Part shown: positions 45,045 through 54,005 of the stretch, in pieces | Layout: each line of letters opens with the position of its first letter | Numbering within the stretch: the first letter of the stretch is position 1 | Assembly (NCBI RefSeq): GCF_002924445.1 | Contig: NZ_PIGG01000034.1 | Location: forward strand, 62,001 to 126,000 | Length of the DNA: 64,000 nucleotides | From: Minwuia thermotolerans | GTDB taxonomy: Bacteria; Pseudomonadota; Alphaproteobacteria; Minwuiales; Minwuiaceae | Direction of reading: 5' to 3' | Made by a program: the position numbers and the translations under genes | The notes under the pieces: model-generated | Told to the model about the DNA's origin: nothing | The model's input: only the letters and a program-made list of their open reading frames with translations | Databases searched by the model: none

Positions 45045-46340
45045 TTGGCGATCAGCGACATCCAGGGACGGGCGGGCGAGCGCGGCGGCCAGCATCTGCC
45101 GTTCTTCGAACTCGCGCTGCCGCCGCTGATCGCGCTCGGCTTCTTCTATGCGGCCTTCTACAACGCCCTGCCCGAAGGGCTGCTGACGCCGCTGGCGGCG
45201 CTGATCTTCGGCGGCCTCGCCGGGTTGTCGTTCATCAGCGTGGCGGCGCGGCCGTCATCCTGGCGCTGGCGGCTGCTGTTTCTGGTGAGCAGCCTGCCGG
45301 TCATCTGGCTGGTGTCGCATCTGATCCTGCAGCACCGTATCGATTTCCCCCAGATGCTCCGCTATCTCGGGCCGTTCTATCTCGGCATTCTCGCCTTCGG
45401 GCACTACGACAAGTTCCCGCTGCGGCTGATCGCCTGGCTGGCCTGCGGGGCCATTTTCTGGGTGATGATCTGGTCGGCGACGCAGCCCTTCTACCTGCAT
45501 TCCAACGAGGCCGTCTTCGACGATCCGGTGCCGGGCTGGTGGGCGGCCCTGGTCGGCAATGGCCGCCTCGCGCCCTACCACGGTGGTCCGGAGAATCCCC
45601 ATTCCAGCGGCTACATGACCCTGGCCTTCATGCTGGTGGTCCACCAGGCATGGTACTGGGGGCATCTGTCGACGAAGGTCATGGCGGCCTTCGTCGGTAT
45701 GGCGATGCTCTACATCGTGGGCTGCTTCTCCACCCAGGTGCTGGTGGCGGCAGTGTCCTATTTCGGCTGCTACGGCATGTTCTCGCAGCGCATTCCGCGG
45801 CCGGTCAAGGCGGTGGTGCTGGTCGCCGGCGTGCTGCTGCTGGCGCTGATCGCGATCGAGAACGAGGAGCGCAAGGCCGCGGTCCGCAACGACACGAACA
45901 TCAAGCTGGAGGAACTGGGGTCCGGCCGTCTCGGCACCTGGATCGAGCGTCTCGACATCATCTCGGGCCGTGACAGCGCGGAAGTCTGGCTCGGCACCGG
46001 CATCGGCTCCGACAACATGTCGTCGGTCATCTGGCGGCTGAAGGAGACGACTTCCCACAACACCTACCTGACCATGATCATCGAGAACGGGATCCTGGGC
46101 TTCTTCGCCTATTTCGGCGCGCTGATCATGATGATGCTGGCATTGAACCGGCACGGAATCTGTCTGTTCACGCCCGTCTTCGTCACCGCGCTGATCGGCA
46201 ACGGCCTGTCGCTGAGGCCCATGCCCTTCGAGATGTTCTTTCTCGCCGTGGTCATTTGCATCGCCGGTCTGGCCGCGCAATATCGTCGCCGCCAGTTCGA
46301 GGCCGACCGTCACCGGATGGCCGCGCGGCTGGCCTTGTAA
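45045..46340 (+). CDS. O-antigen ligase/polymerase family protein (Wzy_C), copy 2
   Basis: 431-aa membrane protein with about 10-11 helices and the Wzy/WaaL periplasmic pattern: GSGRLGTWIERLDIISGRDSAEVWLGTGIGSDN followed by KETTSHNTYLTMIIENGILGFFAYF with the conserved HN. No ATG fits the N-terminus; a TTG at 45045 with AAGGG eight bases upstream is the best start (LAISDIQGRAG). Together with copy 1 the locus has a candidate polymerase and a candidate ligase; which is which cannot be told. It lies 76 bases after the phosphatase gene. Confidence 0.82.
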   Translation: MAISDIQGRAGERGGQHLPFFELALPPLIALGFFYAAFYNALPEGLLTPLAALIFGGLAGLSFISVAARPSSWRWRLLFLVSSLPVIWLVSHLILQHRIDFPQMLRYLGPFYLGILAFGHYDKFPLRLIAWLACGAIFWVMIWSATQPFYLHSNEAVFDDPVPGWWAALVGNGRLAPYHGGPENPHSSGYMTLAFMLVVHQAWYWGHLSTKVMAAFVGMAMLYIVGCFSTQVLVAAVSYFGCYGMFSQRIPRPVKAVVLVAGVLLLALIAIENEERKAAVRNDTNIKLEELGSGRLGTWIERLDIISGRDSAEVWLGTGIGSDNMSSVIWRLKETTSHNTYLTMIIENGILGFFAYFGALIMMMLALNRHGICLFTPVFVTALIGNGLSLRPMPFEMFFLAVVICIAGLAAQYRRRQFEADRHRMAARLAL

Positions 46341-46376
46341 GCATGGGGGGCGGTGCGGCCCCGGGGGAGGAACGAC

Positions 46377-47204
46377 GTGAACGCGATCAACGCCGAGCAG
46401 ATCGAATACTGGAACGGGCCGAACGGCGCCAAATGGGTGCGCAACCAGGCGCGCATGGACGCGACCCTGGCGCCCTTCAGCAATCACGTGCTGGCGGCGG
46501 CCCGCCCGGGGGCGGGCGAGACGGTGCTCGACATCGGCTGCGGCTGCGGCGGCACGGCCATCGACATCGCGGCGACGGGCGCAAGGGTGATCGGTGTCGA
46601 TGTCTCCCGGCCCATGCTGGAACACGCCCGTACCCGGCCGGGCGCCGCGGCGGTCGATTTCGTCGAGGCCGATGCGGCGGCCCATGATTTCGGCGACGCC
46701 GCCTTCGACCTCGTCTTCTCGCGCTTCGGCGTGATGTTCTTCCGCGACGCCGATGCCGCCTTCGCCAATATCGGCCGCGCGACGAAACCGGGCGGACGGC
46801 TGGCGCTGGCCTGCTGGCGCGCGCTGTCCGAGAACCCGTGGATGCTGAAGCCGGTCATCGTCGCCAAGGCGTTCATCGAACTGCCGCCACGCCCCGGACC
46901 GGAGGAGCCGGGCCCGATGTCCTTCGCCGATCCCGACCGGGTGAAGCGCATCCTGACGGCCGGCGGTTTCACCGACATCGAACTGGAGCCCGTCGACCGA
47001 ATGCTGCGCCTGGGCGTCGACGCCGACGAGGCGGTTGTCTCAGCGCTGGAGATCGGTCCCGTGGGTGGCGCGGCGCGCGAAGCCGGACCCGAGGCGGTCG
47101 AGCGCATGAAGCCGGCGCTGCGCGCCATGCTGGCGGAACATCAGACCGACGAGGGCGTGAAGCTGCCCGGCGCGATCTGGTGCATCACCGCTCGCAAGGG
47201 CTGA
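46377..47204 (+). CDS. Class I SAM-dependent methyltransferase
   Basis: 275-aa cytosolic methyltransferase with the Rossmann motif I VLDIGCGCGGTAIDIAATG (about residues 48-66), motif II VIGVDVSRPML and a motif near FDLVFSRFGVMFF. The GTG at 46377 has GGGGGAGG seven bases before it and is preferred to an ATG at 46353 without one. It resembles UbiE/Methyltransf_11 family members that act on small molecules; substrate unknown. It follows the Wzy gene by 36 bases and could modify the polysaccharide or be unrelated. Confidence 0.85.
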   Translation: MNAINAEQIEYWNGPNGAKWVRNQARMDATLAPFSNHVLAAARPGAGETVLDIGCGCGGTAIDIAATGARVIGVDVSRPMLEHARTRPGAAAVDFVEADAAAHDFGDAAFDLVFSRFGVMFFRDADAAFANIGRATKPGGRLALACWRALSENPWMLKPVIVAKAFIELPPRPGPEEPGPMSFADPDRVKRILTAGGFTDIELEPVDRMLRLGVDADEAVVSALEIGPVGGAAREAGPEAVERMKPALRAMLAEHQTDEGVKLPGAIWCITARKG

Positions 47205-47232
47205 GCCGGCCGGACACCGCGCCCGGACGGCG

Positions 47233-48102
47233 CTACTCCGCCAGTGTGTTGCACCTTCCGGCGACGCGGGTCTGGCGCATCAGCCGGCGGTAACGGTCGG
47301 CGTCATAGCCGACGCCCCGGTGCAGCAGGCAGCGGTTGTCCCAGATCACCAGGTCGCCCGGCCACCAGCGCAGGGTGTAGACGTGCTCCGGCCGCGTCGC
47401 GCGCGCCAGCAGGTCGTCCAGCAGGTCGCGGCTCCGCGCGTCCTCCCAGCCTTCGATGGTCTTTGCATGGGAGCCGACATAATAGTTCCTCCGCCCCGTC
47501 CGCGGGTTGGCGCGCACCAGCCGCTGGCGGACCGGCGGCAGACTGGCGGCGTGGGAGGGCGTGACCGCGTCCGGGCCGACCCTGGAGCGGGAAAAGACGT
47601 AGTCGTGGATCGTCACCAGCGGGTCGATCTCGTCGCGCTCCGCCTCGGAGAGGCGGTCATAGGCCGCGCGGGCGCTGACATAGAGCGTCTCGCCGCCCTC
47701 CTCGGGCACCTCGTGGACCGACATGATGGAGACGAAGGACGGCACTTCGCGAAACGAGGAGTCGCTGTGCCACATGTTGTTGCCGGTCAGGAACCGGACA
47801 TGCCTGTGGTCGTTGCCCATCTGCCGACCTTCGGCGTCGATGTTGCCGATGGTGCCGAAATATTCCCGGCGGCCGGTCTGGCCGAGGATCACGTGGTTCG
47901 GCTCCGGCTCGCCCAGCAGGCCGGTAAAGGCGAGTTGCGCCCCGTCGTCGAGACCCTGATCGGGGAAGATCAGCAGCGAATGCTCGTCGATCGCTTCGCG
48001 GATTGCCTCGACCGTCTCCGGCGCCAGCGGCGGAGTCAGGTCGACGCCGGTGATCCGCGCGCCGAAATCGTCGTGCAGGGGTTCGGTTTCGAACTCGGTC
48101 AT
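47233..48102 (-). CDS. TauD/TfdA-family Fe(II)/2-oxoglutarate dioxygenase
   Basis: 289-aa dioxygenase. The facial triad is visible: HxD in NNMWHSDSSF (about residues 109-111) and the distal His in DNRCLLHRGVGYD (about 263), followed by the 2OG-binding Arg in RRLMRQTRVAG. The N-terminus FGARITGVDLTPPL and GRREYFGTIGNID are typical of TfdA/AtsK-type enzymes. It would hydroxylate or desaturate a small sulfonate, phenoxyacid, sulfate ester or betaine-like compound; substrate not predictable. It is divergent from the solute-binding-like gene. Confidence 0.9.
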   Translation of the reverse strand: MTEFETEPLHDDFGARITGVDLTPPLAPETVEAIREAIDEHSLLIFPDQGLDDGAQLAFTGLLGEPEPNHVILGQTGRREYFGTIGNIDAEGRQMGNDHRHVRFLTGNNMWHSDSSFREVPSFVSIMSVHEVPEEGGETLYVSARAAYDRLSEAERDEIDPLVTIHDYVFSRSRVGPDAVTPSHAASLPPVRQRLVRANPRTGRRNYYVGSHAKTIEGWEDARSRDLLDDLLARATRPEHVYTLRWWPGDLVIWDNRCLLHRGVGYDADRYRRLMRQTRVAGRCNTLAE

Positions 48103-48235
48103 GATGCATTTTCTCCCGCAGCGATTTCACCATGATCGGCGGCAGGGGCCAAGGGCCAGCGTCGCCGCGCCGCCTCGACCTTGTTCGCCGGGGACGGGGC
48201 GGGCAAGATCGACGAAATCAAGGGGAGGCAAGACA

Positions 48236-49126
48236 ATGACCGTCATCCGCATCCAGTTCACGCTGTTCTCGGCGTTCTATTCGCCGCTGATCTCCACCTT
48301 CACGGGCGGCTTCCTGCAGGAGGAAGGGCTGGAGCCGGACTGGTCGGTGGCGAAGCCGGGCGTCTCGGCGATCGAGGCGCTGGAGCGCGGCGAGGCGGAC
48401 GTCATCCAGTCGGCGCTCAGCCAGGGCTTCGGGCCGCTGCAGAAAGGCGAGACGCCGAGCGCGGTCCACTTCGCCCAGGTCAACGAGATGGATGGCTTCT
48501 TCATCACCGGGCGCGAGGCCGATCCGGACTTCGACTGGAAGAAGCTGGAGGGGGCGGAGGTCGTCATGTTCGGCGGCGGCCAGCCGCAGGTGATGTTCAA
48601 ATACGCCTGCCACCGCGCCGGCATCGACTTCGACAGGATCAAGGCGATCACCCCCGGCGGCGCCGATGCCATCGACCGCGCCTACCGGGAAGGGCAGGGC
48701 CAGTACGTGCAGCAGCAGGGTCCCTATCCGCAGCAACTCGAGGCCGACGGCGTCGGCCGCGTCGTCGCGCAGGTCGGCCCGAAGGTCGGCCGCTGCGGCT
48801 TTTCCAGCTTGGCGGCGAAGCGCGAATGGCTCGAGACCGACATGGCGCGCGCCTTCATGCGGGCCTATGCGAAGACGCGGCGCTATATGAACGAGGCCTC
48901 GGCCGCGGAGATCGCGCGCGCCGAGAAGCCGCATTTCCCGGACATTACCGAGGCGGCGCTGACCGATTGTATCGCAGCCTACCAGCGGCTCGGCTGCTGG
49001 ACGCCGCATGTGGAGATCACGCGGGACGCCTTCGAGGCGACCCTGGACATCTATCAGCAGTCGGGCGGACTGACCGAACGCTTTGCCTACGAGCAGGTCT
49101 GCGCGGAGCCGCCGGCGATCGGGTAG
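48236..49126 (+). CDS. NMT1/THI5-like substrate-binding protein lacking a signal peptide
   Basis: 296-aa periplasmic-binding-protein fold of the NMT1/SsuA type: TLFSAFYSPLISTFTGGFLQEEGLEPDW, GVSAIEALERGEADVIQSALSQG, then FDWKKLEGAEVVMFGGGQPQVMFKYACHRAGID. The protein begins at the first strand (MTVIRIQFTL) with no export signal, and the ribosome site AAGGGGAGG fixes this start. Such proteins may be cytosolic ligand sensors, enzymes of the THI5 type, or mis-paired binding proteins; no ABC permease or ATPase gene is adjacent. It is followed after 13 bases by a PhyH dioxygenase gene. Confidence 0.8.
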   Translation: MTVIRIQFTLFSAFYSPLISTFTGGFLQEEGLEPDWSVAKPGVSAIEALERGEADVIQSALSQGFGPLQKGETPSAVHFAQVNEMDGFFITGREADPDFDWKKLEGAEVVMFGGGQPQVMFKYACHRAGIDFDRIKAITPGGADAIDRAYREGQGQYVQQQGPYPQQLEADGVGRVVAQVGPKVGRCGFSSLAAKREWLETDMARAFMRAYAKTRRYMNEASAAEIARAEKPHFPDITEAALTDCIAAYQRLGCWTPHVEITRDAFEATLDIYQQSGGLTERFAYEQVCAEPPAIG

Positions 49127-49139
49127 TGGAGTAGAGTTC

Positions 49140-50030
49140 ATGTTGATGGAAGACGTGCTGAAGCATCCCGCGACGGTGCTGAGCAAGGCACAGCGGGAAC
49201 AGTTCTTCGAGGACGGCTGCGCCGTGATCGAGGGCGCGGTCGACGCCGCCCGGCTGAAGCGTCTGCAGGGTGCGATGGACGAGATGGTCGATCTCAGCCG
49301 CGAGGTCGCGGAGGATGACGGCCGCTTCATCCTGGAGGAGGGGCATTCGCCCGACGACCCGCGGCTCAGGCGGCTGGTCAGCCCGGTCACGCACCATCCC
49401 GAGTTCTGGGCCTTCGCCAGCGAGTCGGTCTCGGCCGACATCGCAGCGGACGTCTGCGGGCCGGACGTGAAATTCTATCACGCCAAGCTCAACTTCAAAT
49501 GGCCCAGGGGCGGCCACAAGTTCGACTGGCACCAGGACGTACCGGCCTGGCCGCATACCGACTACAGCCCCATGACCGTCGGCATCTACCTGGAGGACTG
49601 CGGCGAGCCGCAGGGGCCGCTGCTGGCGATCCGCGGCAGCCACAAGCCGCCCATGCACTCGATGTACGACCGCGACGGCAACTGGGTGCTGCGCATTCCC
49701 GAGGAGGACCTGTACGAGGGCTGGCGGGACGACGTGGTCAGCCTCACCGGGCCGGCGGGCTCGGCGGTGCTGATCAACTGCCGCGTCATTCACGGCAGCC
49801 AGGCCAACCGTTCCGACCGCATGCGGCCGATGCTGCTCAACGTCTACAGCTCCGCCGATTCCATGCCCTATGTGACCAATCCGATCCCCAGCCCCTACGA
49901 GGGCGCCATCGTGCGCGGCAAGCCGGCCCGTTTCTCCTGCCACGATCCGCGTGGCTGCGAACTGCCGCCGGACTGGTCGGCGGGCTATGTCGGGCCCTGG
50001 AAACACCAGACGGGCGCAGAGGCCGGCTGA
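49140..50030 (+). CDS. Phytanoyl-CoA dioxygenase (PhyH) family protein
   Basis: 296-aa Fe(II)/2OG dioxygenase. Iron ligands appear in FDWHQDVPAWPH (HxD, about residue 128) and VIHGSQANRS (distal His, about 220), with the downstream Arg of RSDRMRPMLLNVY for 2-oxoglutarate. EPQGPLLAIRGSHK is the usual conserved loop. Relatives hydroxylate CoA esters, ectoine or small natural products. It is coupled to the solute-binding-like gene (13-base gap), so both probably serve one substrate. Start at 49140 has GGAG just upstream. Confidence 0.88.
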   Translation: MLMEDVLKHPATVLSKAQREQFFEDGCAVIEGAVDAARLKRLQGAMDEMVDLSREVAEDDGRFILEEGHSPDDPRLRRLVSPVTHHPEFWAFASESVSADIAADVCGPDVKFYHAKLNFKWPRGGHKFDWHQDVPAWPHTDYSPMTVGIYLEDCGEPQGPLLAIRGSHKPPMHSMYDRDGNWVLRIPEEDLYEGWRDDVVSLTGPAGSAVLINCRVIHGSQANRSDRMRPMLLNVYSSADSMPYVTNPIPSPYEGAIVRGKPARFSCHDPRGCELPPDWSAGYVGPWKHQTGAEAG

Positions 50031-50093
50031 GTCCGCGAATACCGCATCTGCGAAATCGGCTGTTCCCTCGCCGGCATTGCGCGATAGGTTCCC

Positions 50094-50111
50094 CGCCTCT
50101 GACGAGAGGCG
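50094..50111 (+). promoter_or_regulatory. Hairpin masking the ribosome site of the MFS gene
   Basis: CGCCTCT-GACG-AGAGGCG, a perfect seven-base-pair stem with a tetraloop, ending three bases before the ATG at 50115. The 3' arm contains the GAGG ribosome site, so folding would block translation. It may be a control element or simply a remnant palindrome. Confidence 0.4.
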
Positions 50112-50114
50112 CGG

Positions 50115-51356
50115 ATGAGCAAGTCGGCAAATGGCGGGACGGGACCGGGACGGACGGAGTTCGTGACGATGATGGCGCTGCTCACCTCCATGGTGGCGCT
50201 GTCGATCGACACGGTGCTGCCGGCATTGCCGGTCATGGGGCGCGATCTCGGCGTCGCCGACGTCACCGACAACCAGCTCATCGTCACCGTGCTGTTCGCC
50301 GGCCTGGGGCTGGGACAGCTGATCTACGGCCCGTTGTCGGACAGCATCGGCCGCAAGCCGGCCATCTACATCGGCATCGCCATCTTCCTGGCCGGCTGCC
50401 TCGCCTCCCTGTTCGCGCCGGATTTCGAAACCATGCTTGTGGGCCGCGCGCTTCAGGGTCTGGGGGCCGCGTCGGCGCGGATCGTCACCATCGCCGTGGT
50501 CCGCGACCGCTTCGCCGGCCGCGGCATGGCCCAGGTCATGAGCTTCATCATGGCGGTCTTCATCCTGGTGCCGATCCTGGCGCCCATGGTGGGGCAGGGA
50601 ATCCTGTTCGCCGGCGACTGGCACCTGATTTTCGTCTTCTTCATCGGCCTGGCCGGCATCGCGGTGACGTGGTTCGGCCTGCGCCAGTTCGAAACCCTGC
50701 CGCCGGCGCGCCGGGCGCGGTTCTCTCTCTCCAACATCGCGCGCGGCTTCCGCACCGCCGCGACCAACCGGATCACGCTGGGCTACACCATCGCCACGGG
50801 CTTCACCTTCGGGCCGTTCCTCGCCTATCTCAGCTCGGCGCAGCAGATCTTCCAGTACCAGTACGGCACAGGTGACGCCTTCGCGCTGTACTTCGCCGGC
50901 GGCGCGGCGTCGCTGGGCGTCGCCTCCTTTCTCAACGGGCGGATCGTGATGCGCTATGGCATGCGCCGTCTGGTGCGCATTTCCCAGACCGCGTCCGCGG
51001 CAACATCCTTCGTCATGGCCGCCATCGCGCTGGCGATGGGCGTCGAGCCGAGTCTGTTCTGGCTGATGGTCTATTTCATGGCGATCTTCTTCGCCGTCGG
51101 GATGGTCTTCGGCAATCTGAACGCGCTCGCCATGGAACCCATGGGCGCCATCGCGGGCATCGCCTCGGCCTTCGTCGGCTTCGTGCCGACCGCGCTCGCC
51201 GTGCCCCAGGGCATCCTGATCGGCAGCCAGCTGGACGGCAGCGTCATTCCGCTGATGATCGGCTTCGGCATCTGCACGTCGGTATCGCTCGGCGTCGGCC
51301 TGTGGGCGGACCGGGACCATCCGCCCGGACCCATCGGGGAAGCCGGCGCGGCTTGA
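50115..51356 (+). CDS. MFS transporter, Bcr/CflA multidrug family
   Basis: 413-aa inner-membrane proton-driven exporter with 12 predicted helices. The N-terminus TEFVTMMALLTSMVALSIDTVLPALPVMG and the motif-A loop YGPLSDSIGRKPAIYIG are diagnostic of Bcr/CflA drug-resistance transporters. Length is normal. It may export a toxic substrate or product of the neighbouring catabolic genes, but family members are often broad-range. A hairpin directly before the ATG may control translation. Confidence 0.88.
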   Translation: MSKSANGGTGPGRTEFVTMMALLTSMVALSIDTVLPALPVMGRDLGVADVTDNQLIVTVLFAGLGLGQLIYGPLSDSIGRKPAIYIGIAIFLAGCLASLFAPDFETMLVGRALQGLGAASARIVTIAVVRDRFAGRGMAQVMSFIMAVFILVPILAPMVGQGILFAGDWHLIFVFFIGLAGIAVTWFGLRQFETLPPARRARFSLSNIARGFRTAATNRITLGYTIATGFTFGPFLAYLSSAQQIFQYQYGTGDAFALYFAGGAASLGVASFLNGRIVMRYGMRRLVRISQTASAATSFVMAAIALAMGVEPSLFWLMVYFMAIFFAVGMVFGNLNALAMEPMGAIAGIASAFVGFVPTALAVPQGILIGSQLDGSVIPLMIGFGICTSVSLGVGLWADRDHPPGPIGEAGAA

Positions 51357-51413
51357 CCGCAGGGCGGCGCGCGCCGCATCTATCATCTGACGGGCAGGGG
51401 AGGCTCGAAGGAC

Positions 51414-52982
51414 ATGACCGATGAAGCGGCGCACCAGCGCCTGGAGGAAATCGCGGCCAAGCGGCTCAGCGTCTCCGACGCGGGCCGGCCAGAGGCGGTC
51501 GGAAAGCAGCACGGCCGCGGACGGATGACGGTGCGCGAGCGGATCGCCGCGCTGCTCGACCCCGACAGTTTCCGGGAGATCGGCGGCCTGGTGGAGCCGG
51601 CGCGCGATACCGAACTGACCAGCACGCTGAATGCGCCCGCCGACGGCATCGTCACCGGCTGGGGCAGGATCGAGGGGCGGCCGGTCTATCTGCTGGGCGA
51701 CGACTTTACCGTCCTCGGCGGTTCCGTCGGCGTCGTCGGGGCCGAGAAGACGCACCGCATCATGGACATGGCCGAGAAGAACGGCCATCCGCTGATCTGG
51801 CTGCTGGAAGGGGCGGGCCACCGTATCCAGGACGGGCTGGACAGCCGCCACTTCGCTTCCGCCGGCACGACCTTCTGGCACCTGGCGCGGCTCTCGGGCT
51901 GGGTACCGATCGTCACCGCGGTCCTCGGCCCGGGCTATGCCGGACCGACCAATATGGCCTCCTTCGCCGACTTCCGCGTCATGTGGCGCGGGCATTCGCA
52001 AATGGGCATCGGCGGGCCGGCGCTGGTCCGCGCCGCCACGGGCGAGGAGATCGAGACCGAGGCGCTGGGCGGCGCCGGGGTGCAGGCCGACCGTCAGGGG
52101 CTCGCCGACATGGCGCCGGAGACGGAGGAGGACTGTTTCCGGGCGATGCGCCGCTATCTCTCCTACCTGCCGTCCAATTCGGGCCAGCGGCCGCCGGTCG
52201 CGGCGCCGGACGACCCAATCGGCCGCCGGGAAGAGGCGCTGGCGGATATCGTGCCGGAGAGCTCGCGGCGCGCCTACGACATGCGCCGCATCCTCGAACT
52301 GGTCTTCGACCGGGACAGCGTCTTCGAGACCAAGCCGAGCCATGCGCGCAACATGGTCACCGCTTTCGCCCGGATCGGCGGCCATCCGGTCGCGGTCGTC
52401 GCCAACAACCCGATGTTCCTGGCCGGCATGCTGGATTCGAAGGCCGCCGAGAAGGCCGCGCGCCACATCGCCATCGCCGACGCCTTCGGCCTGCCGCTGA
52501 TCTACTTCGTCGACATGCCGGGGATCTTCGTCGGCTCGGGCGCGGAAGCGACGACGCTGGGCCTGCGCTCGGCCAAGATGCTCTACGAACTGGGCGTGGC
52601 CAGCGTGCCGCGCTACTCGGTGATGGTCCGCAAGGGCTATGGCGCGGGCTACTACGCCATGAACGGCGGCCGCGGCTTCCACGCCGACGGCTGCTGGGTC
52701 TGGCCGACCTCCGAGCTCTGCGCCATGTCGATCGAGACGGCGCTGAACGTCGCCTACCGCCGCGACTGGCAGAACGCGCCCGATCCCGCGGCGCGCAAGG
52801 CCGAGCTGGAGGCCGACATCCGCAGGAACCTGACGGCGCTCCGGGCGGTCGAGCATTTCGGCGTCGACGACGTCATCGACCCGCGCGACACGCGCCGCGT
52901 GCTGGCCGAGGCCATCGCCATGGCCGCCCCGCGCCCGCACGATTCCGGTCCGCCCAAGAAGCGCGCGATCAGCCCGATCTGA
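51414..52982 (+). CDS. Acyl-CoA carboxylase, carboxyltransferase (beta) subunit
   Basis: 522-aa carboxyltransferase of the propionyl-/methylcrotonyl-/geranyl-CoA carboxylase type. It has both crotonase-like halves: N-terminal RMTVRERIAALLDPDSFREIG and LLGDDFTVLGGSVGVVGAEKTHR; C-terminal VAVVANNPMFLAGMLDSKAAEKAARHI and LPLIYFVDMPGIFVGSGAE. The biotin carboxylase/biotin-carrier partner is not in the window, so it must pair with a subunit encoded elsewhere or act as an orphan. Which acyl-CoA it uses is unknown. Confidence 0.88.
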   Translation: MTDEAAHQRLEEIAAKRLSVSDAGRPEAVGKQHGRGRMTVRERIAALLDPDSFREIGGLVEPARDTELTSTLNAPADGIVTGWGRIEGRPVYLLGDDFTVLGGSVGVVGAEKTHRIMDMAEKNGHPLIWLLEGAGHRIQDGLDSRHFASAGTTFWHLARLSGWVPIVTAVLGPGYAGPTNMASFADFRVMWRGHSQMGIGGPALVRAATGEEIETEALGGAGVQADRQGLADMAPETEEDCFRAMRRYLSYLPSNSGQRPPVAAPDDPIGRREEALADIVPESSRRAYDMRRILELVFDRDSVFETKPSHARNMVTAFARIGGHPVAVVANNPMFLAGMLDSKAAEKAARHIAIADAFGLPLIYFVDMPGIFVGSGAEATTLGLRSAKMLYELGVASVPRYSVMVRKGYGAGYYAMNGGRGFHADGCWVWPTSELCAMSIETALNVAYRRDWQNAPDPAARKAELEADIRRNLTALRAVEHFGVDDVIDPRDTRRVLAEAIAMAAPRPHDSGPPKKRAISPI

Positions 52983-52988
52983 CGGCGG

Positions 52989-53058
52989 CCCGCTACTTGT
53001 TATGCCCGCCCCCCGTGCGGGCGCCCCGCTACTTGTTATGCCCGCCCCCCGTGCGGGC
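52989..53058. repeat. Tandem direct repeat, two 34-base identical copies (36-base period)
   Basis: Identical copies at 52989-53022 and 53025-53058, each containing CTACTTGTTATGCCCGC and a GCCCGC...GCGGGC stem. They lie directly after the carboxyltransferase stop, between convergent genes. They look like two adjacent REP-type units. With a family A repeat at 53127-53141 the 185-base spacer 52983-53167 consists mainly of repeats. Confidence 0.8.
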
Positions 53059-53126
53059 ACCCGGGAAGTGGGGAGGTTGTTTCAGTACTGGCCGGCGTCA
53101 GCCAGGCAGGCATGTCCGACCGGACC

Positions 53127-53141
53127 CCCGCACAAGGCGGG
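53127..53141. repeat. Short palindromic repeat, family A, second copy
   Basis: CCCGCACAAGGCGGG, identical to 11679-11693, again between convergent genes. Confidence 0.6.
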
Positions 53142-53167
53142 AGTGACCCGATCGGTTCCCGAACGCT

Positions 53168-53941
53168 CTATTCCCGCCAGCTCGTGTCCTGGCGGTCGAG
53201 GCGGCGGATGAGGGCGGCGAACTCGCGCTGGCCGACGCCGGCGCCGAAGCCGCCCATGGCGGCTTGGCGGACATATTCCTGCACCTGCTTCGGCGGGGTC
53301 ACCAGCTTGCCGCCGGCCTGGGCGGCGATCTGCATGCGGCAGGCCTGTTCCATGTAGTGCATGTACAGGAACGCCTCGGCCACGGTCTCGCCCACGGTCA
53401 GCAGACCGTGATTGCGCAGGATCATGACGTTCTTCTCGCCCAGGTCGGCCACCAGCCGCTCCTGTTCCTCCTCGCGCAGCGCGATGCCTTCGTAGTCGTG
53501 ATAGGCGACGTTGCCGGTGAACAGCATGGACGTCTGGCTGAGCGGCAGCAGACCGCCTTCCTGCGCCGAGACGCCTGTGCCGGCGACGGTGTGGGTGTGC
53601 AGCACGCAGCCGACGCCCGGGCGTTCGCGATGGATGCAGCTGTGGATGACGTAGCCGGCGGGGTTGATGCCGTATTCGCTCTCCGAGACCACGTTGCCGT
53701 CCAGGTCGACCTTGACCAGGTTCGAGGCCGTGATTTCCTCGTAGAGCAGGCCGAAGCCGTTGATCAGGAAGTGCTCTTCCGGTCCTGGCACGCGGGCGGA
53801 GATGTGGGTGTAGATCAGGTCGTCCATGCCGAACATGTGCACCAGCCGGTAGCAGGCGGCGAGGTCGAGACGCGCCTGCCATTCCTCGGCGGTGATGCCG
53901 TCGGGACGGGCGCTGGGATGACGGGCCACGTTCGCTGACAT
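53168..53941 (-). CDS. Class II aldolase/adducin family protein
   Basis: 257-aa class II aldolase-fold protein. Zinc ligands appear in CVLHTHTVAGTG (HxH, about residues 112-114) and MILRNHGLLTVGETVAEAF (His about 176); the N-terminal DLAACYRLVHMFGMDDLIYTHISARVPG is typical. It may cleave a sugar phosphate or decarboxylate a hydroxy-acid; some members act in aromatic or aldaric acid breakdown. It is followed by no partner kinase. Start MSANVARHPS at 53941. Confidence 0.87.
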   Translation of the reverse strand: MSANVARHPSARPDGITAEEWQARLDLAACYRLVHMFGMDDLIYTHISARVPGPEEHFLINGFGLLYEEITASNLVKVDLDGNVVSESEYGINPAGYVIHSCIHRERPGVGCVLHTHTVAGTGVSAQEGGLLPLSQTSMLFTGNVAYHDYEGIALREEEQERLVADLGEKNVMILRNHGLLTVGETVAEAFLYMHYMEQACRMQIAAQAGGKLVTPPKQVQEYVRQAAMGGFGAGVGQREFAALIRRLDRQDTSWRE

Positions 53942-54005
53942 TGTCGTTCTCCCCGTTCGGTGGCTTGGTCGATGGCCGCCAGTCTATCCGATCGCAGCCG
54001 GCGCG

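Noticed and set aside
52989-53058. CRISPR-like repeat array
   Set aside because: Only two copies exist with a 2-base gap instead of 30-40-base spacers, and no cas gene is near; it is a tandem intergenic repeat.
49017-53060. Very long open frame on the minus strand opposite four plus-strand genes
   Set aside because: Its translation is His/Arg/Ala-rich low-complexity typical of a G+C-rich antisense frame, and the plus-strand genes have full domain motifs and ribosome sites.
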